Assembly: GCA_013399875.1 (NCBI GenBank)
Contig: VXAZ01001058.1
Location: forward strand, 401,903-465,902
Source of the DNA: Gymnorhina tibicen
Taxonomy: Eukaryota > Chordata > Aves > Passeriformes > Artamidae
DNA: 64,000 nt
Direction: 5' to 3'
Of the stretch, positions 42,101 to 49,748 are shown one piece after another (positions within the stretch are counted from its first letter, which is position 1; every line of letters begins with the position of its first letter). Position numbers and translations under genes: made by a program. The notes under the pieces were generated by a model, which was not told the DNA's origin, ran no database searches, and was given only the letters and a program-made list of their open reading frames with translations.

Positions 42101-45100
42101 GAAAGACAAGAAAAAAATTAACCTGTTTATTCTCATGTGTTCCTCTGAAATGTCATCTCCGTTTCTTTTAAGCCTAATAGAAATTTTTTAGGTTTTGGAG
42201 GACCCCTGGGGCCCATCCTCGCCTGGGATTCACGTGGGGATGCCTCTCCCAGCATTCCAGCAATCCGGGTGACATTGCAGGAGTGCTTTTCCAATAAAGT
42301 ATGGCAGTGCAATAACAATAAACAGACTTTACCACACGACCACTTGAACCAAAACTCAGAGTTAACCCTGAATCCAGTGTTACAAGCACCATCCAAGCCT
42401 GACAAATGCAGAACAAAAAAATGAGTAAATCCTCACCTACAGTTGCAGAGAAGTTAGAGTAGGCAGAGTCATTGGTATATACAAAGGTAGAGTTATGGGA
42501 AGGAAGCACAGTGAAGTTGTGGATTCTTAGAGCTGGGTGGAACAACAAAAGAAAATAAGCAAATAAGCAAAACAATGAATAAACATAATCAGTAATGAAT
42601 CAGCCAGTTCATATCTCTCAACACAGCACAAATCACAGATTTGTTGATGAGTAGCCTTTAAAATTATCACACAAGCACTTCTCCCGAGGAGCTGGGAGTG
42701 TCTGAGGCCTCACCTGCACAAGGAAATGCAATTTCACTAAAGCAACATTTCCTTCACTGCTACTGAGAAGAAAAAACTATAAAAAAAATCCAACTGCAGA
42801 AGAAGGGCTCTGAAATAAATTCCTGCTGGCAAGGAACGCTGCATGTGTGATAAAAATCACTACAGTGGTGCAGGAGTTCTGGCAGCTCAAGCCCCACGTC
42901 CAGCTCTGGGCTGCCCAGCAGAAGAGAGAGGTGGAGGTGCTGGAGCAGGGACAGGCTGAGAGTGCTGGGACTGCTCAGCCCGGACACCCGAGGGCTCAGG
43001 GTCTTGTCAATGTGTAAAAATGCTCAGCTGGAGGTGTAAAGATAGAGCCAGGCTCTCCTTATTTGTACCCAGTGAGCAGAAAACAGCAATGGGCACAAAT
43101 TAAAATACAAAAAAACTCCATCGAAATATAAGAAAACACCCAACTCTTTTTATATCTGACAATGAAGTTTTATTCTCTAATTTTCTTTTCTGATTTTGAA
43201 AATTTAACAGTGTCTTGCACACTGTAATTGTTTACCCTGGGCAGGCAAATAAAGCTTGATGAAAAGCCAATGAAAGTGGATGGAGAGACATTGATTTGGG
43301 ATTTAGACCAACTGAGCTCACAGAACAAAAAGACAAATGCTCTTAGGAAAAGAAAAAATACACACTAAAACCTCAAGATAAAAATGCATGGAAAACAAGA
43401 GGTCAGATGAAAAACCTGAGTACAGCCACTTTCTTTTTATTTGCTGTATTTTGAGCTGATTGTTTCCCTTCAATTGCTCCTAGTGCTGAGATACCCAAAA
43501 TATTAATTTGCTGACACACTCTCACAACACGAGTGCTTTGAGAGATATAAATCTGGCTTCACACACAGTGACTTCAACAAATAAAATGGATTAACGTGAC
43601 GGACAGATTATGATGCTTCAAGGATTTAAGAGGAGAAACACGGAATGAAAATAATTGCATGATATGATGGGTGGAAAAACAAGAAAGACTCTGCAATAAA
43701 CAGAAGAGTTGTGTAATCAGAATGGAATCAAAACCAAGCAAATTGTCACCTGCAGTAGATTACAACAATAAAGAAAACTCTTCTTGTACATCAAAGTCGA
43801 GTATCAGAGAGATACATAAAACCTCTGCTGGAGGCAGCTGAAATAATGTCTGTGCATTATGAGACACAACATAAGCAACTGAGAGGAGTTGGAGCTACCC
43901 AGTGCAACACCAAAGAGAATCTGACATTGTCAGAGTTGCACTGCAGAGACCAGGACCTCTAGCTACTGGCATCCCCTGCAAGTAACAGTAAGACAAAGTC
44001 CTCCACATTTTTCCAGCAAAGCCATGCAGCTGGCTCATTTACCAGTTTCTTTAACACCATGTCATAATAGGAGTCAAAGAGATTGCTCTGGAGAGCCAGT
44101 CCCACTCCTGTAAGTGAAGGCTTATAGGATCAGGAACTTCATCTGTTCTGCCTTATCTCTTCCAAGATACTAAAAATATTTCTGAATTTTGCTGAAATAA
44201 TGTAATTTAACAAAATTTGAAAAACAATCTAACATCAATTGTCCTTTTCCAAGAGCTATATTTTATATATACCATTTTCAAGTACTTTCAAAACAACTTT
44301 GTTGTAACATGGTTGCCTAAACAGTGCTAGATACAGAGCACTTCACTCTTTTTGAAGCTGTGTGAAGTCCAGTGTCAGAAAATTGCATTAACACACTTCT
44401 AGAGAACTTATGTGGCAACTTCTGTAAGCCAAATTATTATTCTATTGGAGTCAGTAGGAATGCTGCCATCAGCTTTAATGGAAGCAGAATATTGCCCTGA
44501 TGTATTTCTGGCCAGGTAACTTCATTCCTTTCAGAAATTGTGTGGAAAGATGGGTCAAAGTCTAGGCTTAAAATACTTGAACATCTCTACAATGAAATAG
44601 ATATTTATGGATCTTTTTCCCCACTTAGGAGCAGAGACCGATATTGCCATTTTTGTGCAATAAATAGCAGTAGCTCTGCACTTCTGCTAACGTTTCCCAC
44701 GTGAGGCTGTGAAGGTCTCCACCTCCTGGTGTGACCTCCTGCAGGGGTTTTGTGGGTGCAGATGCCAGGACAGAACAGCCCCGCTGTGAGCAGGGGCTCG
44801 GGGGGGACACGGGTCTGGGGGTGCCGGGGAGCGCGGCAGAACCGCGTGGGCACCGCTCGGAGAGAGAGCAGCTCGTGGGGAAACTGCTGAGGGACCCCTG
44901 AGCCTCGGGACGGGGCAGAGCTCCGCTGAACGTCCCACCTGGAAGGAACGGCCCTGCAAGCCCAAAGCTCTGCCAGGGGTCTGGAGGAGCTCCTTAACTG
45001 CATCGCCTGCACGCCCCTGGAAACAGCCCTTTGACTCCATTCCCTCTGGGGGAAGGTTCCCACAGCCCTGACTTCTGACTCCTGCAGACGAGTGAGAGCT

Positions 45101-48100
45101 TTGCTTCAGCAAATCTCTCCTGATTTTGCCCAGCTGGAAAAAGAACTGAATTAATATGAACTAATGCTGCAATACTGCTCTTAAGGAAATGCCCAGGGGC
45201 AGATAAAAATGAATGAGAGGTATCCAGAGGAGAGCTTACCCTCCTCTTTCTACAGACACTACATGCAATGTTCAAAAGTGCAGGAGGAGCCTGGGCATTT
45301 AACTCCTTCCAAAATCAAAAGGAAGGAGACATTTCCCTGCTGCAGAGCCAAAGATCTCAGACACCAAGTGTACTAGAGCATGCTGCACATGTACCAAACC
45401 AGCTAATAACAATGTGATTTCAATGAGTCCTTGGATCATAAACCTTTTCTCTTTAGAACCTCAACAATGCGCAGACAGCCCATAAAACCTCGGAGAATAC
45501 TCCATAAAAATCAGCTCACAAATACAACATCATTTGGATATCGGAGCACTGCAAAAACATTAACTGGAAAAAAATCTCAGCCTCTGAGCTACAAAAGTTA
45601 ACCCCTTGCTTTTCTCCTGCTCCCCCTTGTAATTACAGACAGCCACAGATTGTTGTGTTATTGCCAGTCAGGGAATGCTTCGTCTACCTCCATTCGTATC
45701 CCGAAACTCGTGAATTCCATCCACATCTTCCAAAGGCCAGTAATGGGAAGCTGATGCCAGGACTTTGAACCCTTTCAAGAAACACAGGTTAAAAGATTAT
45801 TTAATAAAGGACCAACCAGGTGTGTAACAAGTCTCCACAGAAAATAACCATAAAAGAGGTCAAAAGGTTAAGTAAACCAAAATATTTTATGTAGATCAAG
45901 TGTGGCACGTAAGCAGGATCATAAATCAAAGGAGCAGAGTAGATTAAAGCCATATAACTGATTAAACACTGCAGACAGCCTGTGTTTAAATCCCAGCTGA
46001 TTTTCATTTTGATTGCACTTAAAATGTGTAGCAATCTCTGACTAAATCTCTGCTGGTGTACCTGGCAGCATTCACTGAAGTAACAGCTGAGGAGCCATTC
46101 AAGAGTAATTTCAGGATTTTACTGAGACTTCAAGCAGCTGGTGGGCAGCCCGAAGCACTGGGATGGGAATGCACGAGGGAATGTTCAGCCTCTGCAGCAA
46201 ACATTACTGCTCCTGCTTCCTCCAGAGGTAACACAAAGGATGCCAGGGACAAAGAGAGCAAGGACTGCTGTTACCCCCTCTCTGCTGTTCTCTGCCCTGC
46301 AATCGCTTTTCATTCCCAAGCAATCTTTCAAGAGGAGCGAAGCTGACAGAGAAAAGTTTGTTAAACCCCATTTCAGCTGTCAAACACTGTACAGAACCTC
46401 CCCACAACTAATGTGCAAATTAACCCAAGTCACAAGCAGTGTCCTTTGACTTCTGCAGTTTATCCCACACCTTTCTTCACTTTTGAGATCAAAACACTTT
46501 GCCTGTTTGATACTTGCTCTATCATTTTAATGTCCCAGATACACACCAATTTTTCTATCATGGATATGAAGGGGCAAAGATTTTACTTTCATCCTCAAAG
46601 TGCCTAATGCCCACCCTGGAGAGCAGTTTGATGGCCTCCATCCTCGTGGTGCCGTTTCTGAGGTGTGACACAGATGGGATCCTGAGATTTATTTTTTTTA
46701 TTAGGAGTGCGAAGTTGATAAAATTGCTAAATTTCACAACAAGCGATTGCAGATCCGAGGAAACAGAACTCAAAGTTCTGCATCTTGTGAGGATACAAGA
46801 ACTACTCAGACTGGCTTCCAAAGTCAGCTATACCAGAGATATCTAACAAGTGATTCATAACTGAATTCATTAATTCAGGATCTATTATTAGCTCACCTAA
46901 CTAAATGTTTGCGTTGTCATAGAGGTTTTCCCTCAAGGAGGGAACACGAGCACAAACAGATAAGATGGGGATGTCTCGTGGAAATGGGTGGGGTTCCTGG
47001 TTATCCATCTCCCCTGACTGCTCGGAAGACGGAGAAGGGCACAGCTGCCATGAAAGGACGAGGACACTGCCAGCCCCAGGGAATAGTGACCCACAGCGAG
47101 CACACACAAAACACAATCTGAAAATTCCAGGCAACCCAGACTCAACCAAGCTGAGCACAGCAAAGAGCACCGAGGAAACGGGATATGGGGAAAGGGTTTT
47201 TGCATTTACATAAGCTAAATCTGGGTACATGCTTAGTTCTACCTTCAAAGAACATAGTCAGGCTGCCATAAAAGAAATAGAAATTATCAGTTTCTGTGGT
47301 ATTAAGAGCACCCACACAGACTACCTGTGCTAATATCCCTTCATCTGCGTCCATCAGACCCGCAGCTCCCCTGTGCAGAGCACAGGACACACCTGCTCTT
47401 TCACACTGTGCTTGCATGCAAATAACTCATACTCCCCTCAACATCTCCCTTTTGAACCAAGGGGGAAAAGAAAGGATTTAAGTTAAAAGAGGTGGTAGGA
47501 AAAAAAAAAACATGAGAAAAACTGAGAAAAAGAGAAAGGAAAACTCCTGGGAGAAAATTATCTGGTGCCAAAACAATGTGTCACAACAATGCGGCACAAG
47601 TGTTTTAGTAGCAGCAGCAGCACAACAGAGGCATTGCCATGGCTGGCATCAAACTCGTGAGGAGGAGAGATACTCCAGGGAGCTCACATTTAAATGCTGG
47701 GAAAAGGGACCCAAAAACCGGGAAGGGAAATACAGACAGAGCAAAGGAAATTGCCCAGAGCCACCCTGCTCTGGTGGCTTCCCCAGCTCCACTTCTGGAG
47801 CTCTTACCCCACTCCACCAAACAGCCCTGGGAAGACCCCTGGAAACAAAAACCTGTTGCCTGGAATGCAAAATCCTTTCCACAGGCACCTATCCCGTTCA
47901 GAACAAAACCCCAGGGCTTGTTCCAGCCTGGCTCAAACCCAGCCAGCAGCACCTGCAGTGATGCCTCCACACACCCTGCACTACAAAACCAGTGCTGTGG
48001 AACTCGCCCACTTATGGCAGGAGGGTTTTCCCCCTTTTGTTCCACCAGCCAGAAGCCAGAGATCCTCATTTTTAGGAAATGGGACTCTTTTTCTTGGTTT

Positions 48101-49067
48101 TGAGCAAAGGTGGAGCAAAAGACATTAATCAGGCTGAAGCTGCTCCTGTAACAGACGAGGCCTTTCCCCATCGCTCTGTGTTTTACTTGAAAACAATTAC
48201 ATATGGTTAAAGCTGAAATGCACAAAGCAATACATGAACTGGTAAAGCAGTAAAATTGTGCTTGTACACCACCATGAGGCTTGAGGTTAAACTATTTATA
48301 CAAACAGGAAGATTCTGCAGTTACACACACAGACCCTTATAAGTTGTGAGTGAGTTTTTTTACATTGAAAACAGATGAGAAATCCTTAATCCACTCTGTA
48401 ACTGATTTAAGCTGAAGTGTGAAGGCTGGGAGGAGGGTAGAGGACTTGAAGCCACGCCAGAGTACTGCAAATGTACAAGCTGGCAAATCCAGCTGTAAAT
48501 CATGGAATCGAAAATGCTGAACATTGAGAGAGAAAAAAAAAAAGGCAAGTAGTCTGTGTAGAGATCTGATTCAGAAACTTACACTCAAGGAAAGTAATGA
48601 TAAACAAGCGTATATAGGACTTTCCCACATATCAAGTACAAGTCATTTTCCTCCAAATGTATTTCTATTTGGAATATTTAGTGGGCAGGGTACTGAATTT
48701 AAAATGACTGATACTTTGGACTATTAATTTTTAATACAGAGCTGACATCCGAACATGGGCTCAGTTTCTTTGGGGCGACTGAGGAACTAAAAAAAATACA
48801 AACTGAAAAAAAGCAAATAAATATTTAAGCACATTGTCATACAGGGGAAATAGAGCATTCCTTACCTGGGTGTTTGGGTAGCTGGGAATAGTTTCCGTAC
48901 ACCTGCACACAAAACATCGCACAGTGAGACACAGTGAGGCAAAACTTGCTAAGAGGAATCCAAGCATATCTCAAAACTGACCATATTCAGAATATTACCT
49001 GATATTTTTGTTGAAACAAAATCAGCAAAGAATAATGGCAACACAGTAGAGATAATAAACCCTCCAT
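23972..49067 (-). CDS. ADGRD1: ADGRD1 (GPR133) adhesion GPCR, N-terminal exons
   Basis: ADGRD1 is a Gs-coupled adhesion GPCR activated by a tethered agonist after GAIN-domain autoproteolysis. Exons in transcript order: 49000-49067, 48866-48902, 45688-45771, 42437-42532 (cassette), 39917-40039, 37874-38053, 36432-36686, 34066-34130, 33737-33892, 31070-31129, 30135-30252, 29188-29298, 27419-27494, 23972-24113. From 48902 onward every junction is GT-AG and phase-consistent over 1503 nt (501 codons). The translation aligns with remembered human ADGRD1 from its VYS...HPGF segment to VHLKHRL (about residue 491 of 874). Domain order is the signal peptide, the pentraxin/laminin-G-like domain (exons 39917-36686) and the GAIN domain (34130 onward). 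The GPS, 7TM region and tail are not in the window. The human odd Cys in QAKCYENGAF is Arg here. Confidence 0.95.
24114..27418 (-). other. ADGRD1: ADGRD1 intron, exon 27419 to exon 24113
   Basis: About 3.3 kb. No repeats or gene recognised. Confidence 0.7.
27419..27494 (-). CDS. ADGRD1: ADGRD1 exon: GAIN domain
   Basis: A 76-nt exon (phase 1 to 2), [19 protein letters not shown] then DPMDTK, matching human WSTVVGLLYHSMHYYLNNI. Acceptor CTCTCCGCAG, donor GTGAGT. Confidence 0.94.
27495..29187 (-). other. ADGRD1: ADGRD1 intron, exon 29188 to exon 27494
   Basis: About 1.7 kb. No repeats or gene recognised. Confidence 0.7.
29188..29298 (-). CDS. ADGRD1: ADGRD1 exon: GAIN domain
   Basis: A 111-nt phase 1-1 exon with [20 protein letters not shown] and AFHGK at its end, matching human NSSHYRFPAHGQSFIQIPHEAF. 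Sequon NVS is conserved in position. Acceptor TATCACACAG, donor GTAAGG. Confidence 0.95.
29299..30134 (-). other. ADGRD1: ADGRD1 intron, exon 30135 to exon 29298
   Basis: About 0.8 kb. I see nothing else in it. Confidence 0.7.
30135..30252 (-). CDS. ADGRD1: ADGRD1 exon: GAIN domain
   Basis: A 118-nt exon, [20 protein letters not shown] and on to [10 protein letters not shown], matching the human LIDTIDTVMGHVSSNL segment. GC- and CpG-rich. Acceptor CTCCCCAG, donor GTGGGG, ending in phase 1. Confidence 0.94.
30253..31069 (-). other. ADGRD1: ADGRD1 intron, exon 31070 to exon 30252
   Basis: About 0.8 kb; GC-rich next to the exon at 30252, AT-rich beyond. No gene seen. Confidence 0.7.
31070..31129 (-). 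CDS. ADGRD1: ADGRD1 exon: GAIN domain
   Basis: A 20-codon phase 0-0 exon, [20 protein letters not shown], corresponding to human TFLKAVGEILLLPGWIALSE. Acceptor TTGTCTTTTAG, donor GTAAGA. Confidence 0.93.
31438..31625 (-). mobile_element. CR1-type LINE fragment
   Basis: Reverse complement of a CR1 3' terminus: 'accatagaagggtttgggtt', 'ggaaggggctctaaaaatcat', then 'ggctgctccaggccctgttc' and 'ttccagggatggg'. It is less diverged than the 33.2 kb copy over the terminal segment. Confidence 0.88.
33235..33585 (-). mobile_element. CR1-type LINE fragment
   Basis: Reads as the reverse complement of a CR1 3' end: 'cacagaattatttaggttggaaaag', then the aaccatcgagtcc, 'ccaggtgccacatctacac', 'ttccctgggcaggctcttcc' and 'ctgaaagag'-type blocks in order. 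A 5'-truncated insertion ending 150 nt from an ADGRD1 exon. Confidence 0.9.
33737..33892 (-). CDS. ADGRD1: ADGRD1 exon: GAIN domain start
   Basis: A 52-codon phase 0-0 exon from [15 protein letters not shown] to [20 protein letters not shown], corresponding to human PTDAYHPIITNLTEE and the following [20 protein letters not shown]. It is markedly GC-rich at third positions compared with neighbouring exons. Acceptor CTGCTGCAG, donor GTGAGC. Confidence 0.95.
34066..34130 (-). CDS. ADGRD1: ADGRD1 exon: linker to GAIN domain
   Basis: A 65-nt exon (phase 1 to 0) encoding [21 protein letters not shown], matching human HALLSSTLPSLFMTSTASPV. Acceptor TTTCCCCAG, donor GTAGGA. It is separated from the next exon by only 173 nt. 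Confidence 0.93.
34131..36431 (-). other. ADGRD1: ADGRD1 intron, exon 36432 to exon 34130
   Basis: About 2.3 kb, AT-rich, no repeats or gene recognised. Confidence 0.7.
36432..36686 (-). CDS. ADGRD1: ADGRD1 exon: end of pentraxin-like domain
   Basis: A 255-nt phase 1-1 exon, [18 protein letters not shown] then [15 protein letters not shown] and ending [19 protein letters not shown] to YFTAAI. FDEFIIW is the classic LamG/pentraxin signature. Sequons NGT and NTT are present. Where the human protein has Cys in QAKCYENG, this reads QTKRYVNG. Confidence 0.96.
36687..37873 (-). other. ADGRD1: ADGRD1 intron, exon 37874 to exon 36686
   Basis: About 1.2 kb, no repeats or gene recognised. Confidence 0.7.
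37874..38053 (-). CDS. ADGRD1: ADGRD1 exon: pentraxin-like domain
   Basis: A 180-nt phase 1-1 exon from [15 protein letters not shown] through [18 protein letters not shown] and GSVEFYTR to WKASFSPPG. The beta-sandwich strand pattern and FSFFWKTQ core are as in human ADGRD1. Acceptor CTTCATCAG, donor GTAAAG. Confidence 0.95.
38054..39916 (-). other. ADGRD1: ADGRD1 intron within the pentraxin-domain exons
   Basis: About 1.9 kb, AT-rich. I see nothing else in it. Confidence 0.7.
39917..40039 (-). CDS. ADGRD1: ADGRD1 exon: start of pentraxin-like domain
   Basis: A 123-nt phase 1-1 exon encoding [18 protein letters not shown], then [14 protein letters not shown]. The paired cysteines match the human SSCISKPEQCGPEG segment. 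Acceptor TTTTGCTTTAG, donor GTGAGT. Confidence 0.94.
40040..42436 (-). other. ADGRD1: ADGRD1 intron downstream of cassette exon
   Basis: About 2.4 kb. It holds a small CpG-rich patch at about 40910-41000 and T-rich tracts at 40150-40230. No gene seen. Confidence 0.7.
42437..42532 (-). CDS. ADGRD1: ADGRD1 cassette exon with four N-glycosylation sequons
   Basis: A 96-nt phase 1-1 exon bounded by TTCCACCCAG and GTGAGG. It encodes 32 residues beginning (A)[16 protein letters not shown] and ending NFSATV, with sequons NFT, NST, NDS and NFS. It lies between the exons encoding HEFRDTNG and DIVEG, which are contiguous in the 874-residue human protein. Because both ends are phase 1 it can be included or skipped without shifting frame. 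I recall a 906-residue human isoform, and 906 minus 874 is exactly this exon's 32 codons. Confidence 0.85.
42533..45687 (-). other. ADGRD1: ADGRD1 intron, exon 3 to cassette exon
   Basis: About 3.2 kb. It contains a plus-oriented CR1 fragment near 42.85-43.17 kb and an isolated GC/CpG-rich patch at about 44760-45060 with no recognisable exon. Confidence 0.7.
42850..43165 (+). mobile_element. CR1-type LINE fragment
   Basis: Diverged match to the avian CR1 3' region: blocks such as 'ccagctctgggct', 'gacaggctgagag', 'cttgtcaatgtgta', 'gagccaggctc' and 'caatgggcacaaatt' follow in consensus order. It is truncated and non-coding, in antisense orientation to ADGRD1. Confidence 0.8.
45688..45771 (-). 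CDS. ADGRD1: ADGRD1 exon 3
   Basis: An 84-nt phase 1-1 exon encoding [19 protein letters not shown] and then HEFRDTNG. It is nearly identical to human [19 protein letters not shown]. The acceptor is weak (CTTGAAAG); the donor is GTAGAC. Confidence 0.93.
45772..48865 (-). other. ADGRD1: ADGRD1 intron, exon 2 to 3
   Basis: About 3.1 kb. No repeat family or gene recognised. The long open frame on the minus strand at 47605-48225 shows no conserved motif. Confidence 0.7.
48866..48902 (-). CDS. ADGRD1: ADGRD1 exon 2
   Basis: A 37-nt exon, [13 protein letters not shown], matching human VYSRSQDHPG. Acceptor TTTTGTGTGCAG, donor GTAAGG. It ends in phase 1, and the next exon completes HPGF. It carries an NYS glycosylation sequon. 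Confidence 0.85.
48903..48999 (-). other. ADGRD1: ADGRD1 intron 1 (97 nt, predicted)
   Basis: Bounded by GTAATA and GTGTGCAG. It is unusually short. An in-frame ATG (TTTTGTGTGCAG context) immediately precedes the exon 2 acceptor, so a transcript retaining the end of this intron could start there. Confidence 0.5.
49000..49067 (-). CDS. ADGRD1: ADGRD1 exon 1: putative start and signal peptide
   Basis: The ATG at 49067-49065 is in an ideal Kozak context (ACCATGG) and encodes [18 protein letters not shown], a hydrophobic leader resembling human MEKLLRLCCWYSWLLLF. The frame reaches ATC AG at a GTAATA donor (phase 2), then a stop. Exon 2 has to be read from phase 0, so the direct junction is one base out of frame. 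The next intron would be only 97 nt. The homology is good; the exact donor, or the base sequence, is in doubt. Confidence 0.65.
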
Positions 49068-49532
49068 GGTCTATTTAAGGTTAAAAGTACAGTTCAAATC
49101 AAATTCCTTTAAGGCTTCAATCATAAGTTTTCCTTTGCTACTTTTGGTATTAGAAAGGACATTTTCCATGCAGGTTCTAAAAGTCCATTCCTTCAGTGAT
49201 GGCAAAATATCCTTCCAGACCCTTCAAGTAGAATTTTCTTGCTTCACGCTTCGATATCTTCATTTAACTCTGAATAAATAGCCATGACTGGTGGAAAATT
49301 CAAAGAAACGTGCATCAAATCCCGAAGTCGTGCTGTTCCGTGGAAAGAAGTCAAATACTTCTGCTACAATCTGTGCCAAAAAAGAAAAGATCTTGTTTGC
49401 AACTTTCTCCCCGTGGTTGCGCGTTCCCTGCGATTCCTTTCCCGCTGTCAGAGGTCTGGAGGCAGTTGTGGTTGCGCTGGCAGGGAAAGGCACTTCCTTG
49501 TAGCACCCCGGGCGGAAAACTCCCTCTGCCCT

Positions 49533-49603
49533 CCGAACCGAGCTGAAGTGAGCCGAACCGAGCTGAAGTGAGCCGAACCGAGCTGAAGTGAGCCGAACCG
49601 AGC
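49533..49603. repeat. 20-bp tandem repeat in the ADGRD1 leader region
   Basis: About three and a half head-to-tail copies of a 20-bp unit (agccgaaccgagctgaagtg), between the TATA box and exon 1. It is probably transcribed as part of the 5' leader. Confidence 0.85.
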
Positions 49604-49740
49604 CGAGAAGAGCCGCGGGCTCCCGGCCCGTCCCGCTCACGTTCGCACGCCCAGCGCAGCTCCCTCTGGGTGGGGAGCGGGTCCGGGTGATGTCACGCTC
49701 TCTGCTCCGGCTCCGTCCCATCCCGGACTCTGTTTATCCC

Positions 49741-49748
49741 TATTTATA
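49741..49748 (-). promoter_or_regulatory. ADGRD1: TATA box, putative ADGRD1 core promoter
   Basis: TATAAATA on the minus strand, flanked on both sides by GC-rich sequence. This is the position and composition expected of a core promoter for the gene beginning at 49067. Confidence 0.55.

Noticed and set aside
47605..48225. 206-codon minus-strand open frame inside an ADGRD1 intron
   Set aside because: No family motif, no signal or domain pattern, not flanked by convincing splice sites in phase with neighbouring exons.
48948..49000. Alternative acceptor near 48949 that would restore frame between ADGRD1 exons 1 and 2
   Set aside because: The resulting intron would be about 51 nt, below the practical minimum for vertebrate splicing; kept only as a remote possibility.
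49260..49721. 153-codon minus-strand open frame between the ADGRD1 TATA box and exon 1
   Set aside because: Its ATG coincides with the predicted transcription start, it crosses the 20-bp tandem repeat, and its composition is Arg/Ser-rich GC-driven. It is probably leader DNA, not a protein.
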